From Paludibacter sp. (GTDB lineage: Bacteria; Bacteroidota; Bacteroidia; Bacteroidales; Paludibacteraceae): DNA of 64,000 nt. Below the pieces are notes generated by a model. The model was not told the DNA's origin and made no database searches. It saw only the letters and a program-made list of their open reading frames with translations. The stretch is from positions 45,197 through 109,196 of the forward strand of contig JANJVQ010000032.1 in the NCBI GenBank assembly GCA_024710005.1, written 5' to 3'. The position numbers were made by a program, and so were the translations under genes. How positions within the stretch are numbered: the stretch's first letter is position 1; the number at the start of each line of letters is the position of its first letter. Shown in pieces: positions 14,357 to 23,742 of this stretch.

Positions 14357-17300
14357 TTATTCTACCTCTATCCTCCCATACTCCTCCTCACTGATCTTTC
14401 CCTCTATCTCCGGGTCAATTACTCTTACTTCTGAATAGGTTAGGTCGTAAAGTCGGTAAACGAGGAGGTCTAGTTGGGTTTTTAAAGTCATATAATCAAG
14501 TTTTTCGTCATCATTTTTCAAATCAATTATTCTTTTCACTAATGATTCTATAGTCTTTTCAAATTCATTGGTTTTAGGTAGTTTTATAGGTAGTTTTTTT
14601 AAATGTATTCCCTTTATATATGGGAAAACATCTGGGTTTGTAATCATTTTTTTGTTAAAGTAGTATTCCAACAATTGTGAATTCAAAAGACCAACTAAAA
14701 CTACAAGATTAACTACTTTCCCTTTTTTAGGATATAAATTATAAATGCTTTGATCTGTATAGAACTGGCTACGGTCTATTGCTGCAATCAGTTTATTACC
14801 AGTTTTCCTAACTAATATCTTTTCATTTTGCATATAGACGTTCTCGTCAGTATTACTATGAAGTAACTCTACTGTAAAGTTAATATATAAATTGCTTGGG
14901 CATATTGTAAAGTTATTAATATGCTTACCTTGAAGATATTTTTTGTGCATTGAACTTTCTTGTTCAGTAGAAAGAAACTTTTTAATTCCACTTGCTACAA
15001 TACCAACATATACTTCAAGAAAGTCATCAATATATTGACATTCATTTTCAATTTTCTTTAATAATAGACAATCATCATCATCTGTTTTAATATTAATTAC
15101 ATAGTCATTAAATTGATCGTTCCAAATCTCTGTTTTGAATGTTCTATAATTGTTATTTTGTGTAAAATCAAGATTGTTTTTTCTAATAACTGTTGTAAAG
15201 GATTCAATTGAATGGTTGTTTTCTACTATAAGTATGATAGAGTCTGTAACTGCTTCAAAAACTTTATTTTCAAAACTAACTATCTGTGAAATATGAAAAT
15301 TTTGAATTAAGTATTTTCTTATCTTTTTTAAATATTCATTTTGTAAGATAGTACTTGGAATAATAAAATTTAGAACACCGTTTGGTCTTAATAGCCCAAC
15401 CCCCAACTCTGTGAAAAGGGCATAGCTATTTACTTTGTACTCAGCAGAATTAGAATATGTATTTATTAATAATTGAAGTTCTTCATTACTAATTGAAACA
15501 ATTTGTTTACCCCTGTAGGTTATATACGGCGGATTCCCAATCACCACATCAAAATACCCCCCTCCATTTTCATCCGGCTTCAATCCAAACATCCATTCCG
15601 GATCGAAAAACTCTGAATGATTATTTTGGTCGTAAGGGTTCCAGGAAGTGAGTTGTTCGGCTAAACGGACTACTGAGTTCAGGCGCGAATAATTGCTGCC
15701 GGCTTCGATGCTGTTGTTCAGCATTTTGATTTGTTGCTTTAGTTCTTTGCGCCTTTTCTCGGTGTAGTTGTACGATTCGGTTTGTTCGTTGCCAAACAAA
15801 TCGGTACTGGTGGAAGTACGAATATCATCGTGACTTTTTTCCAGAATTGCAAGTTCTCTCTCAGCCAATTTCAACTGCATTTTGTAGCGGCTGAGATTCT
15901 CATCGGCATGGAGTTTATACAAACGAGCAACTTCGTTTACAATTTCATGCCGGAGTGCTTCGTCTTTATACCGGAGTTCCTTTTTCTTGCTGGCATTGGT
16001 TACCGAGAATTGCCTGTGACGCAGGTGGTTCAACCGCTTAATCATGTGGTTAATCTGATCTTCTTTCAGATATTGTATGTCTTCTTGGGGTTTTTCAATA
16101 CCTATGAGCGTGTTAGCAGCCACAAACTTAGTTTCTAAATTGGGTAGTGGTCTGATACCGTAATTATTTTCAGGATTGTTGTTGCGTTTTTGCTCACAAA
16201 TCAGCGAGATAAAAAAACGCAGTTTACTGATTTGCACGGCAATGCTCTGTATATCTACCCCATAAATGCAGTTTTCAATCAAATACAGTTTGCGGGTATA
16301 GTCAGGAAACTGCATGTTTGTATCGAAGGTGTTGTAAATCTCTTCCCGTAATACTAATTTATCTTCGTCAGTCTCTTTTTCAGCTTCATCAAACTCCTGC
16401 ATCGATTTGTTGAGTACCAACTTGCTCCAATGGGTGTTTTGTGGGTCAAGTTTACCCAACACATGCACCATTTGTTGTAGAATACCCATGGGGAATGCGC
16501 CGGAACCACAGGCAGGGTCGAGTATCTTGCAGTCGAATGTTGCCTGAATAAGCGCTTCCCGTTTGGATTCAGGAATATCAAAAGTTTTATCTTCGTAGCT
16601 GAACAATGCCCGCAGATTTTCTTCATTCACTTCAGGCACTTTAGTTTGGTAGTAGGCTATCAAACTTTCGTTCACCATGTAGTTGACAATTTCGCGGGGG
16701 GTATAGAACGAACCTGTTTGTTTGCGGGCAGTTTCTTGTGTCTCCGGATTGTAGGCCCCCAGCAAATTTTCGAACACTTTACCCAACAATTCCGGGTCTA
16801 AGGCAACTTCTATTTCAACCGGCGTGTTTTCCTCAACGGTAAAATTGTACTTCTTCAAAATTTCAATGATACCGGAAACCTTCACCGACTGCATTTTCTT
16901 GTCGTTATACTCTTTGCTGATGTCAACAATCCTTTCTTGGGCAAAGAATAATTCGTTGGGTACGATGGCTTGCCGACTTGTTTTTCTACTGAAACCATCC
17001 CAATAAAGTATTTTCCCATCTTTCACTTTGTCATCTAAACATTCAAACAAACCACCATTCAGGAAAGGCACTTCACTGAAAAGTTGTAATACCTTGCTGG
17101 TATCACATTGAAATTCGTCCTCGTAACGATACAGGTTTTTGATATTGTAAGTACTTCTGTTTTTAAGGAAACCTTTATTACCTGCAAAACCCCTTTTACC
17201 TATCTCCTGGTTGAGCGTAGCAAAGAATAAGTTCTGCAGGATGGCGCGGTAATAATGGTGCTGCAAAGGGCTTTCAGGTTCAAAGTCTTTCAGCAAGGTT

Positions 17301-18028
17301 TTCAATACTTCAGGATTAAACAAATCAGGACTAACCAACTCTTTCTGTTTGATAAACCATACAAATATCAGTCGGGTGATCAGCCGGATGATATTTTCAG
17401 TATTGTATTTATCATTATCGGAATCATCATTGATATCATTTGGGAAAGTAACTTTTTTAACAGCCCAAAAATACCAGTTCGACAATTCGCGATAGAATTC
17501 TTTGGTAAGCACTTCCACCGAAAATCTTTCCTGCAGGTCTTTGAAATAATCGCCATCAACCGGTTTCAGTTTGCCTTTTTGAAGCAGGTATTGTTCCGGT
17601 GTTTTTATGTGAGCATTTTCACCCAGCAGGAAAGAGTATCGGCGTGGGTTGGAATAACTACGTTTAATTCGGGCAGTCTGATCATTTACTTCTGCTTCAA
17701 TCTGAATCAAGGAAAAACGGTACTGTTTGCTGCCTTCCGGTACAAAAAGTACCAGAGCACGGTTGTTGTAACTTTTTCGCAATAATACCTGAAACGCATC
17801 TTTCGAAATTCCTACCCGGGCATCGTGTGTGGAGGTATGTGCTATTTCGTAAACATCTAATCCCAAATGTTTAGAACTGCCTAATTTATAAACATCTTTA
17901 CAAAACTGAGTTTTGAAATCATCCACCGATAATTTTTCTTCAACTAACCTAAAGTCGTCGGGCAAAAAGTTATTTTCAAGAAAACCTATAAATTCAGTTC
18001 TGCGATAAGGTGCATTAAGATTTAACAT
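14357..18028 (-). CDS. Large Eco57I-type class I DNA (adenine-N6) methyltransferase
   Basis: Protein of 1,223 residues. An N-terminal module of about 480 residues without a recognisable motif is followed by the SAM site ILDPACGSGAFPMGIL (about residue 500) and the N6-adenine catalytic motif NPPY (about 831). A C-terminal target-recognition region of about 370 residues follows, with short aromatic-rich blocks (PYIKGIHLKKLPIKLP) as in type I/IIG specificity domains. It starts 15 bp after the helicase gene stop, so the two form an operon. It likely marks host DNA and defines sequence specificity for the helicase-nuclease partner. The C-terminal coding part (14.5-15.5 kb) is strikingly A/T-rich compared with the rest. 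No PD-(D/E)xK nuclease motif could be identified by eye. Confidence 0.85.
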   Translation of the reverse strand: MLNLNAPYRRTEFIGFLENNFLPDDFRLVEEKLSVDDFKTQFCKDVYKLGSSKHLGLDVYEIAHTSTHDARVGISKDAFQVLLRKSYNNRALVLFVPEGSKQYRFSLIQIEAEVNDQTARIKRSYSNPRRYSFLLGENAHIKTPEQYLLQKGKLKPVDGDYFKDLQERFSVEVLTKEFYRELSNWYFWAVKKVTFPNDINDDSDNDKYNTENIIRLITRLIFVWFIKQKELVSPDLFNPEVLKTLLKDFEPESPLQHHYYRAILQNLFFATLNQEIGKRGFAGNKGFLKNRSTYNIKNLYRYEDEFQCDTSKVLQLFSEVPFLNGGLFECLDDKVKDGKILYWDGFSRKTSRQAIVPNELFFAQERIVDISKEYNDKKMQSVKVSGIIEILKKYNFTVEENTPVEIEVALDPELLGKVFENLLGAYNPETQETARKQTGSFYTPREIVNYMVNESLIAYYQTKVPEVNEENLRALFSYEDKTFDIPESKREALIQATFDCKILDPACGSGAFPMGILQQMVHVLGKLDPQNTHWSKLVLNKSMQEFDEAEKETDEDKLVLREEIYNTFDTNMQFPDYTRKLYLIENCIYGVDIQSIAVQISKLRFFISLICEQKRNNNPENNYGIRPLPNLETKFVAANTLIGIEKPQEDIQYLKEDQINHMIKRLNHLRHRQFSVTNASKKKELRYKDEALRHEIVNEVARLYKLHADENLSRYKMQLKLAERELAILEKSHDDIRTSTSTDLFGNEQTESYNYTEKRRKELKQQIKMLNNSIEAGSNYSRLNSVVRLAEQLTSWNPYDQNNHSEFFDPEWMFGLKPDENGGGYFDVVIGNPPYITYRGKQIVSISNEELQLLINTYSNSAEYKVNSYALFTELGVGLLRPNGVLNFIIPSTILQNEYLKKIRKYLIQNFHISQIVSFENKVFEAVTDSIILIVENNHSIESFTTVIRKNNLDFTQNNNYRTFKTEIWNDQFNDYVINIKTDDDDCLLLKKIENECQYIDDFLEVYVGIVASGIKKFLSTEQESSMHKKYLQGKHINNFTICPSNLYINFTVELLHSNTDENVYMQNEKILVRKTGNKLIAAIDRSQFYTDQSIYNLYPKKGKVVNLVVLVGLLNSQLLEYYFNKKMITNPDVFPYIKGIHLKKLPIKLPKTNEFEKTIESLVKRIIDLKNDDEKLDYMTLKTQLDLLVYRLYDLTYSEVRVIDPEIEGKISEEEYGRIEVE

Positions 18029-18043
18029 TATTCAGTTATTTTG

Positions 18044-21000
18044 TTAGTTCTCATTTTCAATAGACTCAATCTCTTCAGCTAAAATAAGCGTTTCGGTTCC
18101 AAGCAATAAATGATCGTAAGTATAAAGTGCTTTTTGGACGTATTCTTTGCTTACAATATCGGGCAGACTGGTATAAGCCGAAGTTTTTAGTTTGTTAATT
18201 TGGCGCAAAGCATATCCCGAAATGGCATCATATTCAATCGCTGTTTTCACATCTTCGAGGTATTCATGATCAACGCTGTTCGATTGTATGATTAACCTTA
18301 TTTTATCGAGTGCATCTCGTTTCGACTTTTCGGTGTCAGATTCAGTGGAGCTTGCAAACAATGCTTTTTTTGTTTCGCTATACATGGCTTCAAATCGTTC
18401 CGAGACTTCATAACCCTTTTCGTCAGGTGTACTCTGAAGTATGCTGAATGCATCTTGTGGTGAAATATCAACAGGGGTATTTCCCGGGGAATTGAACTTA
18501 AAAACGTAGTCATTGCCTTTTCGGGCAAAAACAAGCACGCCATCTTTGCCTTTGTCAACCCGCCTTCTGGTTTTTGAACGAAGTGGTAAACTCAACGCTT
18601 CTTTCATCGCAGCTGATCCAATAAACTGATTAAGGAGTGCCCTGTATGCTGTGTCCCACGATTTTTGTTCATCGGTTTCGTTTATTTTTTTATACTGTTC
18701 GATAAAAAATGCACGCAATTGCTCCTCAGAAGTAAGCACTTTCGTATCTTCACCCATAATGGCATGAATCATGGCCATTTTAAGGGTTGAAATTTCTTGG
18801 GTACGTGTTTCCGATTCTCCAATATCTGTTGGGAAATAGTTGAAGATATAGAGTTTATCAAACATTTTTTTGTTGACACGATTGATACGACCGATACGCT
18901 GAATTACCCTTGTTGGATTGTATGGAATGTCGTAATTGAAAATTGCTCCGGCACGGTGCAAGTTATATCCTTCCGAAATAGCGTCTGTAGCTACAAGAAT
19001 TTTATAATTGTCCTGTTGAAAATCTACATCAACTCCTGCATCAAAGTTTACTTTAATAATTTCCTTGTTACGTGGACTTGCTTTTCCGGCGGTATATGAG
19101 AATACAGGCAATCCGGCTTTTTCAAGCTTCTCTCCAAGGGCATTAACTGTATCTGCAAACTGACTGAAAACAACAATCTTACGCGTTGGTTCTGATTTAA
19201 TTTTCTCCTTCAGGATTTCAATAAATTCATCCGATTTAGGATCAACTGTCACTTTATCCCATTCATCTTTCAATGTTTGAAGTAATTCAATGTCGGCACG
19301 CAAATCCTCAAAGAAATCAGGTTTTAAGTACTCTGTTTTGATTTCGAATAAACCCCGGGCATTGAGCTTTTCAATTGCAGCTTCCAATTCGTCAACCACC
19401 ATTTCAGGAATAACATCACTGGTTGTATTGTAGAGTTCTTCTATATCCGGGAGCATGCCTTTTTTAAATACAGGTACTGTGTTGCGCTTTGCTGCCCATG
19501 CATCAATGTTTATACAATTCTGCAGCATATTGTTCAGGGAGATTCTAAAGGCTTCTTGTGAACTCTCGAAACGTCGCACCAATAACGAACGCATAAATTT
19601 CGCCAGGTTTCGTTGTGTTCCTTTGAATAGATTGTATTCAAAACCGGCTTCTTCAATGGCTTTTCGAACTTTTTCTTCCTGTTCTGGCTTCACATACATG
19701 ACCGGTTTGTAACGCGCAGCTTTAAATTCTTCGGCATTTAGTTTTTCATCCTCAATGTCATCGGTATATTCATAATCATCGATATCAATTTCCTCTTCGA
19801 ACTGTCCTTTGGAAATTCTTCGAAGTGTTGATAAATACAAGTCTCTTAAATCTCCCAAATCATAATCCATTAATTTTGGAGGTTCTACCACCGGAAATTC
19901 AAATCCCTGCAATTTTAAATCGTCTTTATATGCAGGAATGCCATCCAAATCCAATCTTGACCTGCGAATGATTAAGGGCGAAATAATTGTTCTGATTTCT
20001 CTTGAAATTGTATCAATCGCTAAGACCAATTCATCACGGCTAATTTTTTTATCCTTTTGCTCTTTCTTCAGTGTTTTATATCGGCTAATTAAGTCCCGAA
20101 ACTTCTGACCCAAATTATCCACAGTCTGTAAGGTGGATTTAGTCGGTATTTGAAACAATTTAATCATAGAATAAATGTCGGAAGGCTGATTGTTGAAAGG
20201 TGTAGCCGTTAACAACATCACTTTATTCCCCTGACATAATTCATGTAGTATAGCATAATCTTGTGTAAATTCATTGCGGTAACTGTGAGCCTCGTCAATC
20301 ACAATCAACCATTGTTCATTGCTTTTTGATTTCGCTCTGTAATGCTTGAGTGCTTTGGCTATAACACCTCTACTGAAAACGCGCGAAGTAAAACGAAATT
20401 CCTCACTATAATCTTCCCATTGCGGTACAAGGTGCGGAGGAGCAATAATTATTGTTCGCAAATTCAAATTATTGGCAGTTGCCGAACCAATAATACTCTT
20501 ACCTAACCCAACCACATCAGAAATAATTACACCGTTATGTTTCTGAATGGTCGAAATAGCCATTCTCACCGCATCTTCCTGATATTTCAAGTTAAAGAAT
20601 TTCCCTTTGGTAATATCGAAAGGTGTGCGTATTCGCTTGGAGGTGTCGATGTTGAAATATTCGTACAGTACCCTGAGATATAAATGGTAAGGTGAAAACA
20701 CTTTTTCGTACCATACATGTTTGATAACCCCATCTTCAAAATCTTTGATATGTTCTTTATCTGCAAGAATGATGGCATTTTCCCATAAAGTTTCAAAAAT
20801 GCTACAAGCTTCAACATATTCCGGCTTGTCGTTAAAACGTACATTAATTTCGTTTTGTCCACGTAAACCATTAAATGTCAAATTACTTGAACCTGTTATG
20901 ACACAACCCGGTGTTTCTCCATCTTCTGCAAATTCGTTCTTATACGAAAAGATATACATTTTAGCGTGGGATGGTTCTTTGGTTTTTCTTATTTCCAACG

Positions 21001-21370
21001 TGCCATTCTTAATCTTCTCATAGTATATTTTAAATGCTTCTTCCTGTTGTTGTCCCTCAAAATAATCAGATTGATTGAACAGGGAAACCAATGACTCATA
21101 GTTGTCATTCCGGATGTCCTGACGTGATGATTTACGCTTTTTCACAAAGAAGTCAAACTCTGATGTCTTGTTCTGAAAATCTTTCTCCATTTCAAGTCCA
21201 ACCAGGATTCTCATTTTTTTATCAGCAATATTCTTGTAAATTTCCTCAATACCTGAGAAATAAAAATATCCAACCAAAAAATCGAGCGCTTCTGCTTTTG
21301 TAGGTAATATACCCTGAATTACTTTCGACAGTGATTTTTCGGGAGTATTGGTAATGAAATACTGGCTCAT
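18044..21370 (-). CDS. Phospholipase D-like nuclease fused to SNF2-type superfamily 2 helicase
   Basis: Protein of 1,108 residues. The N-terminal PLD-like domain (about 1-200) carries HAKMYIF (about residue 134) and ITGSSNLTFNGL (about 156), an HxK…GSSN half-site expected to act as a dimer. The helicase part has Walker A DVVGLGKS (about 288), the DEAH box VIDEAHS (about 355), LLTATPFNN (motif III), VVFSQFADTVNAL (motif IV area), ISEGYNLHRAG (motif V) and VIQRIGRINR (motif VI). A long inserted and C-terminal region is unassigned. With the methyltransferase gene 15 bp downstream it resembles a split translocating restriction enzyme. PLD-SNF2 fusions are known in defence islands; the exact system is not assigned. 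Confidence 0.85.
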   Translation of the reverse strand: MSQYFITNTPEKSLSKVIQGILPTKAEALDFLVGYFYFSGIEEIYKNIADKKMRILVGLEMEKDFQNKTSEFDFFVKKRKSSRQDIRNDNYESLVSLFNQSDYFEGQQQEEAFKIYYEKIKNGTLEIRKTKEPSHAKMYIFSYKNEFAEDGETPGCVITGSSNLTFNGLRGQNEINVRFNDKPEYVEACSIFETLWENAIILADKEHIKDFEDGVIKHVWYEKVFSPYHLYLRVLYEYFNIDTSKRIRTPFDITKGKFFNLKYQEDAVRMAISTIQKHNGVIISDVVGLGKSIIGSATANNLNLRTIIIAPPHLVPQWEDYSEEFRFTSRVFSRGVIAKALKHYRAKSKSNEQWLIVIDEAHSYRNEFTQDYAILHELCQGNKVMLLTATPFNNQPSDIYSMIKLFQIPTKSTLQTVDNLGQKFRDLISRYKTLKKEQKDKKISRDELVLAIDTISREIRTIISPLIIRRSRLDLDGIPAYKDDLKLQGFEFPVVEPPKLMDYDLGDLRDLYLSTLRRISKGQFEEEIDIDDYEYTDDIEDEKLNAEEFKAARYKPVMYVKPEQEEKVRKAIEEAGFEYNLFKGTQRNLAKFMRSLLVRRFESSQEAFRISLNNMLQNCINIDAWAAKRNTVPVFKKGMLPDIEELYNTTSDVIPEMVVDELEAAIEKLNARGLFEIKTEYLKPDFFEDLRADIELLQTLKDEWDKVTVDPKSDEFIEILKEKIKSEPTRKIVVFSQFADTVNALGEKLEKAGLPVFSYTAGKASPRNKEIIKVNFDAGVDVDFQQDNYKILVATDAISEGYNLHRAGAIFNYDIPYNPTRVIQRIGRINRVNKKMFDKLYIFNYFPTDIGESETRTQEISTLKMAMIHAIMGEDTKVLTSEEQLRAFFIEQYKKINETDEQKSWDTAYRALLNQFIGSAAMKEALSLPLRSKTRRRVDKGKDGVLVFARKGNDYVFKFNSPGNTPVDISPQDAFSILQSTPDEKGYEVSERFEAMYSETKKALFASSTESDTEKSKRDALDKIRLIIQSNSVDHEYLEDVKTAIEYDAISGYALRQINKLKTSAYTSLPDIVSKEYVQKALYTYDHLLLGTETLILAEEIESIENEN

Positions 21371-21466
21371 ATTGAAATTTTTGTTTCGATACCGAACGAT
21401 AAATTGCGGTTATGGTGTTGATATAATCAGAATTGTTTTGGGAAGTACAAATATAGAAATTTTATG

Positions 21467-21489
21467 TTAAAAACAGTCTGTGTTTTTAA
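21467..21489 (-). terminator. Hairpin between the lipoprotein and helicase genes
   Basis: TTAAAAACA (21467-21475) and TGTTTTTAA (21481-21489) are a perfect inverted repeat with a 5-base loop. It lies downstream of the leftward lipoprotein gene and upstream of the helicase, so it likely separates the two transcription units. Confidence 0.55.
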
Positions 21490-21629
21490 AATCATAGATT
21501 TCTTTAGCCAAAATACAGCAACGGCAGGTTTCACGTCTATATGTTTTAACTTCATATTTTGTTCAACACATCATAATGAATAGAACTGTGAAAAAATCTC
21601 GAAATTATTAGCAACTTTAGACATAAAAC

Positions 21630-22475
21630 TCAATGTTTCCAGAAATATTGTCCTTTGGTATATGTATTATAAAATTCATTTGGAAGCCCCTTTTTTGCAA
21701 CTTTAATTGCATCCATGGTTTTTTGACCACAAAATTCTTCAAATCTTGTTACAAACATTTCACTTTCAGGGTAGTTCGTTATTTGTGAAATATAAAATTC
21801 ATTTTCGAACCTAATCGTGATTTTAGACTCAGCAACTGAGTATGTAATTCTATTGCTGAAAACAAAAGGGCTTTCTGATTTATCGAAAGATACTGTCTTA
21901 ATCTGGCTTTTAAATGGAAATCTTAATAATATACAATCTCTATAGATGTATTCAACGATGTCAAACTCTGATATGATTTTTGATGTTTTTGCCGGTATAC
22001 TGATTACCATTTTTTCAATGTAAGTTACAGATTGTCCCTTTGTGGACATTAATCCAACTCCTTTAGATGTTTGATAACTATTCGTTTGAAGCAAGTCAAC
22101 ATTATTTAATCCAGAAACAGAAGCTGTTAAATTTAATGATGTTAACCCTGTTGATCCTGAACTTACAGAATTAGTGAAGTTTCTGTTTTTGTAATAATCA
22201 TGAGCTATACCATTCATAACAAAAAAGCATTCGTTTAAATTCAAAAAAATTATGTTATCTGTTTTGTTGTAAAAATTGAATCCAATATTTCCACCTTTGC
22301 TCCACAAATTATATGATACGATACAATTGTCATCTTCATATACCAATGAATTGTTTGACATCTGAACATTTTTTGATGATGGATTGGCTTGATAGACCTG
22401 ATAAAAAGTAAGTGTGGAACATGAAGTAAATGTCATTACTATACCCACAATAAATGCACTTAATTTGTTTTCCAT
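21630..22475 (-). CDS. Putative lipoprotein of unknown function
   Basis: The frame opens at 22541, but I start it at Met 22475, where MENKLSAFIVGIVMTFTSCS forms a lipoprotein signal peptide with the lipobox FTSC. The mature part (about 260 residues) is Asn- and Ser-rich with alternating hydrophobic residues, suggesting beta structure, and I recognise no family. Visible features are a Gly/Ser-rich loop (VSSGSTGLTSLN) and two cysteines (LNECFFV, EFCGQK). A role in the periplasm or on the cell surface is inferred from the lipobox only. It stands alone between the defence block and a repeat-rich stretch, A/T-rich like an acquired gene. Confidence 0.65.
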   Translation of the reverse strand: MENKLSAFIVGIVMTFTSCSTLTFYQVYQANPSSKNVQMSNNSLVYEDDNCIVSYNLWSKGGNIGFNFYNKTDNIIFLNLNECFFVMNGIAHDYYKNRNFTNSVSSGSTGLTSLNLTASVSGLNNVDLLQTNSYQTSKGVGLMSTKGQSVTYIEKMVISIPAKTSKIISEFDIVEYIYRDCILLRFPFKSQIKTVSFDKSESPFVFSNRITYSVAESKITIRFENEFYISQITNYPESEMFVTRFEEFCGQKTMDAIKVAKKGLPNEFYNTYTKGQYFWKH

Positions 22476-22876
22476 AATAGTATTCTTAATGAATTTATCA
22501 GAAATAAATAATATGTAAATGTTTTGCATACAAAATTTCATTACAAGGATTTAAACAGTTAAAGCGTCATAAAATCACCCCAAAAATATAAACAAAAATT
22601 GAATAATCAATGAAAATATTTAACAAATACAATACAGCCTAAAGTAATGATTTTCATATACAAAAATGACTAAAAAATTAATCTGTTCCTGTTTACAGGA
22701 AGAACTATGCGCGTTTTTGAAGCGCAACGCGATTAACTTTCCCGGCAACGATGCCCTGTTACAACAACTTACCCAACACTTGTCAGGCGCAAGCATCAGG
22801 CAAAACAAGAGAAAGTAATACTTACTTTTCGGCTCAAAATCGGGCAGGTGAACATGCTTAGAGGGGAAGACATTGC

Positions 22877-22982
22877 AAAAAGCTCTGAGCTTTTTTTGTT
22901 TCGTAGGGAAGAGATAAAGAAAAAGTCCTGAGCTTTTTATAGAAACCTCTGGGCTTTTTATGAAAACCTCAGAGCTTTTTAA
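22877..22982. repeat. 20-21 bp repeats ending in GAGCTTTTTAT
   Basis: Units at 22921-22940, 22941-22961 and 22962-22982 share AAACCTCTGAGCTTTTTAT-like wording. A related copy (AAAGCTCTGAGCTTTTTTT) lies at about 22878-22897, 24 bp upstream. No spacers of constant length occur, so this is not a CRISPR. Confidence 0.7.
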
Positions 22983-23077
22983 TTGAAATAAGGGAGGATA
23001 ATGTGATAAGTCAGGGCAGGTGGATACAGTAATGCCGGTAATGTCCTCAGTCATTACCGGTCAATATTGAATTCAGC

Positions 23078-23246
23078 CCTGGGTTTTCGACAAAACAAGC
23101 CTTGGGTTTCAACTAAATACCCCTTGCATTGCATCAAAAAGCGCCTTGCGTTGTGGCGCTACCCAGTGCTTGTCGCGTCATTATCCAGTAAGCATTGTGT
23201 CAAAACGCAAGGCTTGTTTTGCCACCATTCCGCCTTGGTTTTTCGA
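23078..23246. repeat. Degenerate ~22-bp array with CTTG-start units
   Basis: Seven or eight diverged units of 20-25 bp, most beginning CTTG, run through the interval. The arms CAAAACAAGCCTTG (23091-23104) and CAAGGCTTGTTTTG (23208-23221) are a perfect 14-bp inverted repeat within it. Confidence 0.5.
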
Positions 23247-23414
23247 GTTGAGATAGTGATTTCCAGGCAAAAAAGCAGGATAAACCCACAGAAAACAGCA
23301 TAAGCCCTTAAAACATTAAAGTCTGTCTTATTCACTGACAGCACACCCCTTACATGGGTAGAAATTGTGCCCGGGTGTAAATATATATACGGATACGTTC
23401 TCAATTGTGGATAC

Positions 23415-23442
23415 GTAGAAACGCAATGCATTGCATCTCTAC
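23415..23442. repeat. Solitary REP-like palindrome, GTAGAAACGC type
   Basis: A 28-bp imperfect palindrome with arms GTAGAAACGCAATG / CATTGCATCTCTAC. The outer arms resemble the TAGAGACGC / GCGTCTCTA arms of the REPs around the RAYT at 1.4-2.1 kb, but the centre differs. Confidence 0.6.
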
Positions 23443-23676
23443 AATTGCAACCATAGTAGCAACGTCCATTCCAAGAATCACCTGTATTTAGTAGCTTAAA
23501 GGCTATTAGGGTGTGTTTTGTTTGGTTGTCGATACAATTACGATACAAACATAAAATTTGCAGCAGTAAACATAATAATTCAGTAAACATCAGGTAAATT
23601 GCGCTTGTTATTTTCATGTTAATAATGAATGAGGTGAATAGAAGGTCGCAAAAATAAAATGAATATTCTAAAAATA

Positions 23677-23719
23677 GGCGACACCGTTTGTCCAATTGGC
23701 GACATGGTTTGTCCAATTT
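23677..23719. repeat. Two direct copies of a 21-22 bp unit
   Basis: GGCGACACCGTTTGTCCAAT and GGCGACATGGTTTGTCCAAT are back to back at 23677-23697 and 23698-23719, just beyond the 3' end of the Sua5 gene. Confidence 0.75.
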
Positions 23720-23742
23720 GGTGATTAGAATGGGTTAGGGTA

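Larger units (their letters stand above)
22476..23742. other. Gene-poor, repeat-rich interval of about 1.27 kb
   Basis: No convincing gene is present. The open frames here translate into low-complexity or cysteine-rich text. The interval holds a 20-21 bp array (22877-22982), a degenerate ~22-bp array (23078-23246), a REP-like palindrome (23415-23442) and a 21-bp direct repeat (23677-23719). Outside these I see nothing. Confidence 0.7.

Noticed and set aside
12760..21370. Assignment to DISARM or BREX
   Set aside because: SNF2, PLD and methylase parts are reminiscent of class 1 DISARM, but DrmA and DrmB are absent and PLD is fused to the helicase; BREX needs PglZ and BrxC, which are not here.
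22620..23054. 144-residue open frame on the minus strand
   Set aside because: It translates the 20-21 bp array (KSSEVFIKSPEVSIKSS…) and has no domain, signal or family pattern; it reads as repeat DNA, not a gene.
23159..23716. 185-residue open frame on the minus strand
   Set aside because: Cysteine- and tyrosine-rich text over repeat DNA, running through a REP-like palindrome; no recognisable motif or start context.
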